Below are positions 37,114 to 48,600 of a DNA stretch of 64,000 nt, piece by piece; the stretch's first letter is position 1, and each line of letters begins with the position of its first letter. Position numbers and translations under genes: made by a program. The notes under the pieces were generated by a model that did no database searches, had not been told where the DNA came from, and worked only from the letters and a program-made list of their open reading frames with translations. The DNA is from Dysidea avara. Its lineage: Eukaryota; Porifera; Demospongiae; Dictyoceratida; Dysideidae. The stretch lies in assembly GCF_963678975.1 (NCBI RefSeq), contig NC_089275.1, positions 36,804,819 through 36,868,818 of the forward strand, in the 5' to 3' direction.

Positions 37114-39390
37114 TGAAGCATACAGAAAATGAATGCATAAAAGTGCCTATACTGTAAATGCTTTCTTGGCCAGATTTTGATATCATGTCTTTTGGTTATG
37201 AACATGTACTTGTGCATTCTTGGCCTTGCCTTTTTTACAGCTGGGCTGTTTTTGGCACAGGTTTAAAATATGTATATAGCTAGTACATATTAAATATTGT
37301 CCACTTATCATACATTACGGTAGTACTGTATAGTAGGGATTATGAAGGTTTGGGCTTTTCTTGCCAAAAATATCATCCTAAAACCAGCCTCACAATACCA
37401 TCCTGGTCCCTTGGCAGTATTGGTTAGGTATAACCAATGTGCCTTCTGTACAATCTGAAACGCTTACAAGAAGTTGCTACGAATTTGTAAAAAAATTCTA
37501 GCTAGCTACCAAAATTTTCTGCTGCCTGATTCTAGCTACTGTTTTGATTGGACTTACTGGACCAGGGCTATAGGGTATCCAAGTAGCACTATAGCACCTG
37601 GGTAAACACAGCCTTAATAAGCTCAATAATCACTGGTCCACATTTTGTTAGTTCAAAATACAGTTAGCACTGAGTGGTGATTAGTTGCTAAAATTGTTAG
37701 TATTCATGAAAATAAGGCTGACTACATCCCAATTACACATGTACTATTATGCATATCAACTATTGAGGTCACTTTAGCTAGCTATATACATTGCACTCAA
37801 TACTGAACATGACATCATACTCATACTTTTAGTCATTTGTACATATATGGTCATGTACATGTTTATGAATATCATCAAGAGTTCATAATATATATATTTA
37901 ATTATGAACTCTTGATATCATATGTAGCTGATATGGATTTCCATAAAAGGTTATGCAAGGCTAGTGATTGTGTCCATTGTGTATCACTTATACACATTAT
38001 TACCTCATGATGAGGTTAAAGGCCTTAAATTGTTTTACAATGTGTACCCAAACTATATTACAGCTTGGTTTAGTAATAATATTTAACACCACAACAATGT
38101 GACACTGATACCAATTCAGCATGTTGAAAGTGCAATACTAACACACAATTCAGATCAGGGTTCAGAATGAGTGTAAAACCAGTGCTGTCATCATTGGCCA
38201 AAAACTGTTTTTTACAAGTACGTAGCCCATGACATGTTAAACCTTGCTTTTTGCATGTGTTTGATGTATGTATTTTGCGCTCTATATATTGTCATGATTG
38301 TTGCATGGCAAAGTGTGAGTGAGTGAAGGAAATAATTGAAGAGATACTGTAACTCAGAGGGGGGGGTGGTTTAGAAACATACTTACCCAGGAAATTTTTG
38401 AAACATACATATCTGCACCAAGATTGGATCTGGAAGCAATTTCAGAGAAATAACTGAGATCTGGAACTAGGAAATAGTAAACAAACTTAAATACATGGTT
38501 TATAATACAGTGACGTACAACCAATTCAGATCAAACTATTGTTTTATTAGATTTTAAGGTAATTATTTTATATCGATACTGGGCTGTAATAACTATGAAT
38601 TGTTAGGCAAATTTAGTAGATCTCAAATAGAAAATTTTTGCTATCTCAAGATTGGATCTTGAGGTATACTTTCAGTCATACCCCTGTAGTAGGCTGTAAA
38701 AGAGAGTTAACATGCACAGTACATATAATTTAGACTTTATTCGTTTATGTGGTGCAGCTTGCTACTTTAAGCTGACTTTTACAACTAGCCAAATCACCAT
38801 TTACCACTAGCCAAAGTCATTTACAACTATAGCTTTTTGGCCACAACTAGCCCCCTTTGTTAGCCCCTAGCTGTCATAAACTGAGAGCTTAGGGGTTTAA
38901 ATGGGTTTATTATAATATAAGCATGCATATTAAGTACACAGAAAATTTTAGTAGAAGTTATTTTTAACTAGTGGATAGCCTATAATGCAACTACAGACTA
39001 ATTTAGCTTTGCTATTGGTTAGTCTTGCAACACTGCATGGAGCTAAACAATCATTGTGTATGCCCATATCATATGTATGTCTGTGTGTAGCTACTGAATA
39101 GACTACAACTAGCAAATTCACTCTAAAAGAAATGGAACAACTTTCTGGCTAGCTTTTTGTACATACGGAATCATATTATTTCCCTGGAATTAATTTACTA
39201 ACTTAATCTTGTTATTGTAAAACTGTTGTAGCTATAGTATCTAATATGAAGAAGAGGATATAACTTTATAAGGCAAAGCATCTACATGCCGATTATCTGT
39301 ATGTATGTAGAAACTAATTACTTATCTCAACTGCGGGTAAACTTGAGGTAATTTTAAAATCATGATTAGCTAATTTGAAATACCAACTTT
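37114..39390. other. Intergenic stretch before collagen B
   Basis: A repeat fragment at 37375-37500 is shared with 27440-27545. A hairpin at 37873-37921 has ATCAAGAGTTCATAAT arms. No gene recognised. Confidence 0.4.
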
Positions 39391-39394
39391 TGCC

Positions 39395-39402
39395 TATAAA
39401 AG
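39395..39402 (+). promoter_or_regulatory. Probable TATA box of collagen B
   Basis: TATAAAAG lies 42 bp before the ATG at 39444. A start site about 30 bp downstream would leave a 5' UTR of only about 20 nt. Gene A shows no equivalent TATA box at this distance. Inference from position and sequence only. Confidence 0.5.
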
Positions 39403-39443
39403 GTCTCTAGCTGTCAAGGATACAGTGCACAATAAAGTTATAG

Positions 39444-39632
39444 ATGAAGAAAATGACTCCCAGCAGAGATGTAACTTTAGGAGTCAGTGTTGTGCTATCA
39501 ACTGTTAGCCTAGTGTTACTATTGGTGGTGACCTGCTACTTTCAGACTTCATTGAGGACACTAGAACGACAAGTGGAGCTTGATAAGGAATTGTTATTAC
39601 AACTGCAAGAACAATTACAAGAACAAGTCAAA
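39444..39632 (+). CDS. Transmembrane collagen B, exon 1 (cytoplasmic tail, membrane span, stalk)
   Basis: First exon of a three-exon gene: join 39444-39632, 39881-40220, 40763-40992, 252 residues. It encodes MKKMTPSRDVTLGVSVVLST, a Leu/Val membrane span ending VVTCYF, and a stalk LERQVELDKELLLQLQEQLQ. The donor is AAA|GTAAGT, phase 0. The product is a type II membrane collagen about half the length of its paralogue A, which lies about 9 kb upstream in the same orientation. The first ATG after the TATA box is used; a second in-frame ATG three codons later aligns with the start of A. Confidence 0.85.
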
Positions 39633-39880
39633 GTAAGTACTACAGATATATAACTACATTGAAAGCAGTTTTATGGTATTTTGTAAAAGCCAAATTAGGT
39701 GATGTCCAGTAACAGTGTTGTATTCAATACAAGTGTATTTCCTGCATACATCACTAACATGAATACCTGTACATGTACAAGATATAAAGATGCTCAACTG
39801 TAAAATACCAGTTGCAATATGTACAGTAGCATGTACAAGACTGAGAGTTCAACTGGCTAATGTTACATATGTATTAACAG

Positions 39881-40220
39881 TCATACACAGGTGGAAGTGG
39901 TAAAAGTGTTGGTATACACAATGTTGCCAGAAGACAAGTGGATTGTCAATGCCCAGTCGGTCCTCCTGGTCCACCTGGAGATCAAGGAAGAAGAGGACGC
40001 AGAGGACATACAGGAGAACCAGGAGAGTTAGGAGCTCCTGGACCACAGGGACCTGAAGGAGCAAAGGGAGATATTGGACTACCAGGAGAGAAAGGAGACG
40101 GAGGCCTAAGAGGTTTTCCTGGTAATTCTGGGCCTCAAGGACCAAGAGGATTTAAAGGAGACACTGGACCTATTGGTCCAAAGGGATTCTCTGGACAGAA
40201 GGGATTCACAGGAGATCCTG
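39881..40220 (+). CDS. Transmembrane collagen B, exon 2 (processing site and collagen domain)
   Basis: Acceptor TTAACAG, phase 0 in, phase 1 out (CCTG|GTTAGT). It starts [20 protein letters not shown]. The RR pair is a furin-type candidate at the same place as KR in gene [14 protein letters not shown] follows, then uninterrupted Gly-X-Y triplets through [13 protein letters not shown]. The CQC pair immediately before the triple helix is conserved between A and B and probably links chains by disulfides. Confidence 0.9.
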
Positions 40221-40262
40221 GTTAGTAGTTCATAATTTTGCAACACATATAATGGGCCATAT

Positions 40263-40664
40263 CAGGGGTAGATCCAGAATTTAAAAGGGGAGGTTCCACT
40301 CTGAAAGATGGTAATTGCAACTTCAGTGTAGCTACCTAGCAGTAATATTATTCTTAAGCTTCTTACCATTTAGGCCTTTAGAAATGTAACTGAAGTCTTT
40401 AGAAGTATACTACATAAAACAATAATTATAATAATTATTTTAGAGGTGTCTATGATGCTGAGGTAGCAGTTCAAGTTATTTTGCACTAAAGGGAGGTAAA
40501 ATGAGTGTTTTGTCAGTAGTAGTGTTTGCAATGAGTACTACTGATAAAATGATTTAGTGTACAGAATTAGAGAAAAACTTGGCAGCATCTCATCAAGTAA
40601 TATTAAACTCTTCCAAAAAGAGGGGTTCAATGGAACCCTTTGAACCGCCCTGGATCTGCCCCTG
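40263..40664. mobile_element. hAT-like MITE in intron 2 of collagen B
   Basis: Ends CAGGGGTAGATCCAGAATT and CCTGGATCTGCCCCTG are inverted repeats of the same CAGNGGNGGATCCAG type seen at 21251, 33125 and 62458. There is no coding content and no clean 8-bp duplication. It makes up most of the intron. Confidence 0.75.
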
Positions 40665-40762
40665 TATATTTTGCAGTGGCTTAAATGATAAAGTAATATC
40701 CAGCTATGTGCTTATGTATAATTGCAATTTCTAACTTGGTTTCCCATATTTTCACATTTCAG

Positions 40763-40992
40763 GTGAGAATGGAATGCAAGGCTCTCCTGGTAGTAAAGGT
40801 GACAGAGGAGCCATTGGATTCACTGGATCACCTGGGTCTCCTGGATCAACTGGTCCTCCTGGTCCTGTGGGAGCACAAGGTCCTCCCGGTCCTGTGGGAG
40901 AACAAGGTCCCCCTGGTCCTGTAGGAGAACAAGGTCCTCCTGGACCACCTGGTTCTGCAGCCACTCCTCCTCCTCCAAGTGACACATCCTAA
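40763..40992 (+). CDS. Transmembrane collagen B, exon 3 (C-terminal end)
   Basis: Acceptor CATTTCAG. The phase-1 join restores [13 protein letters not shown], keeping the Gly-X-Y register. It contains a near-exact tandem repeat of GPPGPVGEQ (three times), then GPPGPPG and a short tail [12 protein letters not shown], then TAA. There is no C-terminal cysteine, unlike gene A. AATATAAA near 41136 may serve as a weak poly(A) signal. Confidence 0.9.
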
Positions 40993-42459
40993 ACTGTAAC
41001 TGACCACACACCGTTGTCCTGGACAACTGATAACTTGACTTCATGGTGTACACTAGGTGATAGCAATGTATGCATACACTATACACTGTTACAGTGCTTG
41101 TATTCATATGCATTATTTATAAACAGTACACCAATATAAAGACAAAAAGTTAATGAATATTTATTTAAGTAAAATGATATTTAATTCTTGGCTGTTCTTG
41201 GTTGTTAAAGACGTTTTTTGTCAAATCATGTTTTCTGATCTATTCTTATAAAACCAAAAAATCGTGACTCCAGATCAATGTTCAAATCGAAAGGCTAACT
41301 ACTAATATGAAATCTATTTGCTAATTTACTGGACGGTCACAGACACACAGTGGTGTACCCAGGAATGAAAAAATGAGAAAGAATAAGAATTACAACAAAC
41401 TTAATTTGAAATTCTTCAACTTTTCACTGTTCACCAGCTTCTTAAAGTATTAATCAGTTCAAAACCATTCTTTCAAAGTTTCCGCACACTAACAGAATTG
41501 TAAATGGCATGAATGCATCATAGTCAGTAGTATTTAGGAGGAATGTTGGTAAGTTGTTCCATTCATTGATCAATCTTAAAAAATTATTGCAGCTAGCTAG
41601 CTATAGGTTTGACGTGGTTGTGACTGGTGGAAGTATAGTATGAAATGGGAAAGGTGATAGCTAGTGTCGTATTAATTAAGTTCTCTTACAAATGAGAAAA
41701 CAAATATTAGTTAATTATTATTGAGTTTCGCATTATTTTAGCTAGCTATTCCTTAGCATTTTCAACTGCTTATTCTGATTGGCCATTATTCTTGTGTTTA
41801 CACTATTAACATGGACCCGCTTCAGGTCATTCTACAAAGTTTAGTAGATTGAACAATTCAACATTGTCGATAAGTGATCAATTAAGTTACTAGACTGTAG
41901 CTATATGTAGTAGCTGTATACTTCAAAGTGGGCTCAGTGAATCTCTTTTTAAAAAGTCTGGTGCCATTGTAACAGCATTACCATTATAGTGCTAAACCAG
42001 CAGATATACATGCACTATTAATCTACTGTTAACTGATGTGCACATAAAGTCAACCTCAGAAAAGCCTGACTTGTGTTTTTGAAATTGCCAGCATAATTTT
42101 CAACCCTCATATCAATCACAGATGGTTGTAATTTTTTCTTATTTATTATTTATTTATTATGAGCACTTTACAGTGACCAGCACTGAAGGTATGACAGCAA
42201 CATGTGCTGCAGCCTTCTTGGAAGACATGTCAGCTATCCACCTGGATTGTAATTATGTAGTGCTTCATAATTTTGTACAAATATGGCCACTATGATTGCA
42301 ACACCCTCTGACACATACTTGACAACAGTCAACTTATTTTCACACAGTCTAAGTCAATATTTCAACTATATAACTTGGAAAGAATAAATACTGTATGCAT
42401 GGTCAGCTGCATCAATGATGAATTTATCTGTGGTTTCTTGCTAATACAGTAGTTACTGT
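40993..42459. other. Intergenic stretch after collagen B
   Basis: No gene recognised. A SINE fragment is present at 42150-42220 (CACTTTACAGTGACCAGCAC and ATGTGCTGCAGCC), in minus orientation with a TTATTTA tail. The last 70 bp resemble 8555-8610. Confidence 0.45.
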
Positions 42460-42827
42460 CAGGGCCGCCCACAGGGGGGCGAAACTGGGGCATTTTGCCC
42501 CGGGCCCCAGCCTGAAAGGGGCTCCAGGAGGCCCCATGAAGGGCCATATGAATACCTGTTTAGATCGATATACTCTAATAGAGCAGTCAGATCTAGATAC
42601 TCTAATAGAGCAGTCAGAGTATTCTTCAGAGGAGCAGTGTAGCAAGCTTATAAATAAGGAGATATGGTTGATGAGGGCTAGCTATTGTCATTGTCAGCAT
42701 GTAATGACCTGTTTTTTTTTTTGGTCTTCAACTTACATCTTGGGTGAAGTTGTGATTCAGAATGGAAACCTCCTTACCCCTGGGGCCCTCTTTGCCCTGG
42801 GCCCCTTAATTTCTCTGGGCGGCCCTG
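42460..42827. mobile_element. hAT-type MITE with perfect 8-bp target duplication GTTACTGT
   Basis: GTTACTGT flanks both sides (42452-42459 and 42828-42835). The ends CAGGGCCGCCCACAG and CTCTGGGCGGCCCTG are inverted repeats with one mismatch. Subterminal GGGGCATTTTGCCCCGGGCC and GGGGCCCTCTTTGCCCTGGG repeat the hAT-like GC-rich pattern. Two inverted TGACTG motifs (42564 and 42594) lie inside. Confidence 0.92.
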
Positions 42828-42919
42828 GTTACTGTATTATGCATGCAGATTATATGAATTGTCAACTTTACACAATGCAACGTCTATTATTGTACTGGAT
42901 GTAAAAATAATATTATATT

Positions 42920-43235
42920 TAATCCAAAACAGCCAAGCTGCAATAAAAGAGTGCGGCCCTCAAAAAGGCTGTGGTGAAAAAGATGTGAAATCTAAGGTGG
43001 CGGCCAAGAAATGGCTGTAAATTAATGGCAAAAAATTTAATAACGACAATTCAGGTGAATTTTGGTGCCGCTTGGTCTTGGCCCAAAATTCACCTGAATT
43101 GTCGTTATTAAAATTTTTACCATTAACCTACCATTACAGCCATTTCTTGGCCGCCACCTTGGATTTCACATCTTTTTTCACCATAGCCTTTCTGAGGGCC
43201 GCACTCTTTTTTTACAGCTTGGCTGTTTTGGATTA
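42920..43235. mobile_element. Palindromic MITE, 316 bp
   Basis: TAATCCAAAACAGCCAAGCT at the left and AGCTTGGCTGTTTTGGATTA at the right are exact inverted repeats. The complementarity continues through GAGTGCGGCCCTCA, AAATGGCTGTAA and GACAATTCAGGTGAATTTTG to the centre near 43075. Confidence 0.9.
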
Positions 43236-43262
43236 GATTTCACTTCTTTTTGTATTTGTAAA

Positions 43263-43293
43263 CCCCAAAGCCGGCCATAGGCCGGCTTTGGGG
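43263..43293. repeat. Perfect 14-bp hairpin
   Basis: CCCCAAAGCCGGCC and its exact complement are separated by ATA. It directly follows the palindromic MITE. A T-run behind it gives a terminator-like look, but in this animal context that is not taken as a terminator. Confidence 0.85.
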
Positions 43294-43429
43294 CTTTTTT
43301 AACTTATCTTTTTTTTCTTTACCACAGGAAGAAGAAAAGATGAAGCAGATGTAAATACTTTAAATATTTCTGATTTTATTAGTAAATTAAATGTACAAAT
43401 TATATATAATACATATATTTATTACAGAA

Positions 43430-45010
43430 CTCTCTACATGATTGTTTCTTTATAACTGAACACTCTCTACAAGGTGGCTTCTTCTAGCTGATCTCTCTAC
43501 AGGGTGAATTGTTTGTAGCTGAAATATCTACAAGGTAACTTCTTCTAGCTGATCTCTCTACTGGGTGATTTGTTTGTAGCTGAATTCTTTACAGGGTGAT
43601 TTGTTTGCAGCTGAACTATCTACATGGTGGTTTCTTTGTAGCTGAACTCTCTACAGGGTGACTTCTTCTAGCTGAACTCTCTACAGGACGATCTTTTCGT
43701 AGCTGAACTCTCTACAGGTGATTTGTTTGCAGCTGAACTCTCTACATGGTGGTTACTTTGTAACTGAACTCTCTACAAGGTGACTTCTTCTAGCTGATCT
43801 CTCTATAGGGTGATTTGTTTGTAGCTGAATTCTTTACAGGGTGATTTGTTTGCAGCTGAACTATCTACATGGTGGTTTCTTTGTGGCTGAACTCTCTACA
43901 GGGTGACTTCTTCTAGCTGAACTCTCTACAGGACGATCTTTTCGTAGCTGAACTCTCTACAGGTGATTTGTTTGCAGCTGAACTCTCTACATGGTGGTTA
44001 CTTTGTAACTGAACTCTCTACAAGGTGACTTCTTCTAGCTGATCTCTCTATAGGGTGATTTGTTTGGAGCTGATCTCTCCACAAGGTAATTTCTTCTAGT
44101 TGATCACTGTACAGGTGAATTGTTTGTAGCTGAACTCTCTACAAGGTAACTTCTTCTAGCTGATCTCTCTACAGGGTGATTTGTTTGTAGCTGAACTCTC
44201 TACAGGTGATTTGTTTGCAGCTGAACTCTCTACAAGGTGACTTCTTCTAGCTGATGTCTCTACAGGGTCACTTGTTTGTAGTTGAACTCTCTGCATAATG
44301 GTTTCTTTGTAGCTGAACTCTCTACAAGGTAACTTCTTCTAGCTGATGTCTCTATAGGGTCACTAGTTTGTAGCTGAACTCTCTACATGGTGGTTTCTTT
44401 GTAACTGAACTCTCTACAAGGTGACTTCTTCTAGCTAATCTTTCTACAGGGTGATTTGTTTGTAGCTGAACTCTCTACAGGTGACTTTTTTTCAGCTGAA
44501 CTCTCTACATGATGGTTTCTTTGTAGCTGAACTCTCTACAAGGTAACTTCTTCTAGCTGATGTCTCTACAGAGTCACTACTTTGTAGCTGAACTCTCTAC
44601 ATGGTGGTTTCTTTGTAACTGAACTCTGACTCTACAAAGTGACTTCTTCTAGCTAATCTTCCTACAGAGTGATTTGTTTGTAGCTGAACTCTCCACAGGT
44701 GATTTTTTGCAGCTGAACTCTCTACATGATGGTTTCTTTGTAGCTGAACTCTCTACAAGGTAACTTCTTCTAGCTGATCCCTCTACAGGGCGACTTGCTT
44801 GTAGCTGAACTCTCTACATGGTGGTTTCTTTGTAGCTGAACTCTCTACAAGGTGACTTTATCACATTAGCTGAACTACGTAGTTGAACTCCCTACATGCA
44901 AGGTAACTTCTTCTAGCTGATCTTTCTACAGGGTGAATTGTTTGTAGCTGAACTCTCTACAGGGCGATTTGTTTGTAGCTGATCTCTATACGGGTTACTT
45001 GTTTCTACCT
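43430..45010. repeat. 1.6-kb minisatellite with higher-order structure
   Basis: About 40 units of 36-43 bp are built on AGCTGAACTCTCTACA followed by GGTGNNTT and TTTGTAGCTG or TTCTTCTAGCTG. Unit types alternate. A block starting AGGACGATCTTTTCGTAGCT at about 43685 recurs almost unchanged at about 43931, giving a higher-order period of about 246 bp. Stops occur in all frames. It ends near a TGACTG motif (45033) about 600 bp before the Ulp1-MULE gene. Confidence 0.95.
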
Positions 45011-45299
45011 GATCTCTTAAATTCTTTTCATGGTGACTGCTCTATTAGAGTATCTTGATTTCGCACTTTCTACACCATGTTGGATTTCGTGTTATAACTC
45101 CGTGGCTTTAAGTCTGATTCTTCTACACCATTGAAGAGACTTTCTAAGATGATTACTCCATCTGTACAGCGAATTTCAAAGCATTACTCCAAGCGGTTTT
45201 TCTGGTAGGCGTAGCAAGTAGCAGTGGCGTAACTAAACCTTTTGTGCCCTTGCCACCGCTGCTCTAGAGCGCCAATTTCTACCAATTTTAACAAACTCT

Positions 45300-45465
45300 A
45301 GCTATCTATTGTAATTATAAGTAACTAACAGCTGTAATTATTAGTTATTGCTCTGTATTGTATGTATGTTTCTTTAGCAGTGGGCATCTATTATTCACTG
45401 ACCTTTAATGCAGTCCTGAACTGCATTAAAAAGTATTAAAATAAATAAATAAATAAATAAACCCG
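45300..45465 (+). mobile_element. LINE 3' tail
   Basis: A non-coding 3'-UTR-like stretch ends GCATTAAAAAGTATTAAAAT, then (AAATA)n. The form is that of a non-LTR element tail (compare 20460-20545 and 58490-58598). No coding part is left. Confidence 0.5.
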
Positions 45466-45549
45466 GGCCTACCCCTGGTGTCAGCAAATTATTAGATTGA
45501 AAACAGACATTTTGTTTACCGCGACGCCTGAGGTAGGCTTGGCCAACCG

Positions 45550-45640
45550 CCACGGGCGAATTTTTTTGGGCCAACTTTGTCTTAGTAACTTTTTAATTCC
45601 AACTTCACGCATACGTTTACCAGCACGCTAACAATACATA
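45550..45640. repeat. Inverted-repeat partner L (candidate TIR left of the Ulp1-MULE gene)
   Basis: GGGCGAATTTTTTTGGGCCA, ACTTT, CTTAG and CACGCATACG appear in this order. The same words appear in reverse complement at 55640-55730. The gene's first ATG (45644) follows immediately. Confidence 0.5.
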
Positions 45641-45643
45641 TTA

Positions 45644-48600
45644 ATGTTGAGGCGCTCGTGTGCGCCACGTTACTTTGGCGGGCTTTTTGAGATGGAAGGC
45701 GCATTGTCGAACTTACGCCGAGGCTACTGGGTCACTGACAATGTAAGGTTAACCATAATGATACGGTTTCATATTTTTTTATGTAAGCTGAAGTTTGGCG
45801 CTCAGCTATGTACTGACAAATGTTTGCACACGTGTAGGTCATTGGCAGTTACTTAAAGCTGGCAGCTTCCAGAGCAAAAGAGGTGAGCTCTGTCACATGC
45901 ACCACTATATGTGGTTAATGATTAAAAATTAGTCCTTACTCTAAATGTATACTAATTGCGGTTAATTCATACTTATTGCTAGCTAGTACATGGTGCATGG
46001 CTGATTATATGTTCATGATGTAGTGTTATGGAACCATTACTGAGATCTTCTCTAGTCAGTATTATGATGTTGTTAAAGCCAGGGGTCACATGGAGGCCAC
46101 AAAGTATTAGAAGAATAGAAAGGTTAATCATTCGTAGACTTTTGTGGTTAAATTGATATCCTTTCTCCAGGATGTAGTAAAAGCAGACCTTGTGTTGTGG
46201 TATTTGAATTCAGGACAGCATTGGACACTGATGGTAAGAGAAGGCATACTCCATTGTCCGCGTCATAATGTATTACTTCCAGGTGATATATCCTAAGTTG
46301 AAAACCATGAAGTACTTTGATTCTTTGATACCACAAACTTGTGCATACTTTGATGACACAGTGATCAGGTTTGTGTATTTTCCTTGTGTGTGTGTATTTA
46401 TGTACATAATTATTATCTTGTGTTATTTGGCAATTGTGTAATCACTGTGTACTACACAATGTTTCATGTTTCAGATAAATAATTGTTATTACTTTAGGTG
46501 TGCTAAGCAGGTTTGTAAGGAAATAGGTACAGTATCATCACATATCCCTAGATTTTCCCATTGTGTGTACATACATATCCAAGATAAAAATCATATATAA
46601 TAATATTTGACCACAAACTATCGTCTAATTCACATATATAGTAAGATTTCACCATAAACTTCCGACATCTATCATTCAGTGTTTAATTACATTCTTTAGG
46701 GATTTCTGTGATGCAGAGGCTGTTCTGTTGGGCTATGCTCCTTTTAACTGGACAGAATGGTCCTTTACAATAGAGCAGGTAAAGTTATATTATAGCTAAT
46801 GTCCTTCTATATGGACATTTTGGAACCCATCCATAGTCTAGATAACTTGTTCTATTTTCTTGTTACATACGTAGTTTAATAGATGAATTTATATTGACTA
46901 AACTCTACAGTACATAATGCATATATGTTGTGCACTGTAAGATAACTCTTTGCAGTGGTGGCAGAAGGCTGTAAAAATTGGGGGGGGGGGGGGGGGGGCG
47001 AGTATAGCCATTGAGGGTACCTGCAGTACAGTGCGTAAAGCACACATGCTTTGCATGCTCTCCCTCTAGGGTGTCTGGGGGCATGCTCCCCCAGAGAAAT
47101 GTTTGAAAAATGAGTGCTACGAGATTAAATCTGGAGGCATTGTTAGCCACTCAGTGGCAAAGTGTGTATACCACGTTGATCATGTGATATGATGTCACAA
47201 AACACATTTGTTGGGGAGGGCTCACCCCTCCTTTGTGAAAGTTGGGGGAGCTTCAGCCACCCCACCGCCGCCACTGATTTGGTCCATTGAACTTTCAAGT
47301 GATTTTTGTCCCACCAAGACATGTTCAAAACTTGTTGCACAATATAAACTGGTTTGTTGACAGATTGTGGTCGTCCACTGGTGCAAGTTTTTGACAATCT
47401 ACAGTATATCAATGCTAGCATGTGTCTTCAGCAAAATTGGGGTGTTGGTCTGAATATGTGACTAGAGTTTCGAAAACCGATCCAAATCGCACATTAGAAG
47501 TTTCGAGATAAAGATTTTAAACCATTGCACTTGCCAAGGATAGTGAGCACTCATATGAAATTTACACACGAGATGCATCAATTTATTACCTTTCAGACCA
47601 CTTCCAGTACTTGCAGCTACTTGTATAGGTTCCCGCCAAATAAGATAGAAAATCTGAGCAGTTGGACAAGTGAAGTAGTATCACCAGAGCTCACAAAGGG
47701 GTGGGAGGCGGGGGCTGGAGGTGGGTTAGGGGTTAGACTTTAAAATGGAGTTCTAGCGTGATTTGAAGCTCAGACACAAGATTACAGGGATGTACTGGCT
47801 ACTTAGTGGTTGATATGCAGCACAAACCACACAGAAAGCATTTGGCCAACTGTTAGAAGCCATCCACTCATTCACCATTGGTTCTCTTGAAGCCAGGTTC
47901 TTCAGAAGGCCAGAAACCGCCACTCGAGGTCATCACACCACCCAGAACAGACATCTATTAAAACCAGCCTCAAGTGGGTTGAGCAATGCTGAGGGTGAAA
48001 ACCAATAGTATAGTAGTGTAGCTATCCACTGGTGGTGTTAGTTTAAGTTTACCTGATGTGCGAGTTGGATCGGTTTTCCAAGATCTGGTCACATATGTGT
48101 ACCTAGCATGTTTTGAACATTCCTTATAGTCCTTTAATATTTACATACAGGATATTCCTATGCAATTGAATGGAAGTGACTGTGGTGTTTTCCTTATGAT
48201 GGTAAGATGATCAATGTTATTCATGGGATAAAATAATTTTATTCTTTGTATATGGTTATAGTATGCTCGCTGTATCCTTATGAAGGAACCCATGACTTTT
48301 GAACAGGTAACTTTTATTGCATATACATGTATACCATATACGTGGTTTAATTGGTGAGGATTTTAATTAGACAAATTTTAGCTTTACTCACTAAATAAAT
48401 AAGACCCCACTAACAAACTTTGCTATTGGTATCACATGACCTGGATCCGACCATTCATCAAATTAACAGTCTGCCAATATGTTTTATTTACCAATTCACC
48501 AAATACAATGCCCACCAATCATACCATACCGTAAATGACAAAAGGTTCATGGCATAAAACATTTGCGATTATCACTTTGCATCAAATGTGGAAAACCTGT

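Noticed and set aside
43263-43305. Hairpin plus T-run as a transcription terminator
   Set aside because: Intrinsic terminators are bacterial. Here the structure adjoins a palindromic MITE in animal DNA.
43430-45010. Regularly spaced units that could suggest a CRISPR array or a repeat protein
   Set aside because: The units are contiguous tandem copies with no unique spacers, stops occur in all frames, and the context is eukaryotic.
46024-46103. Extra Ulp1 exon reading ITEIFSSQYYDVVKA
   Set aside because: It fits the family in content, but the only usable donor gives a phase that creates a stop in the next exon. It is left out of the model and mentioned as uncertain.
46499-46527. Mini-exon (CAKQVCKEI) in the Ulp1 gene
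   Set aside because: Including it breaks the frame of the next exon, while a direct join of 46368 to 46700 keeps phase 2 and gives a continuous domain.
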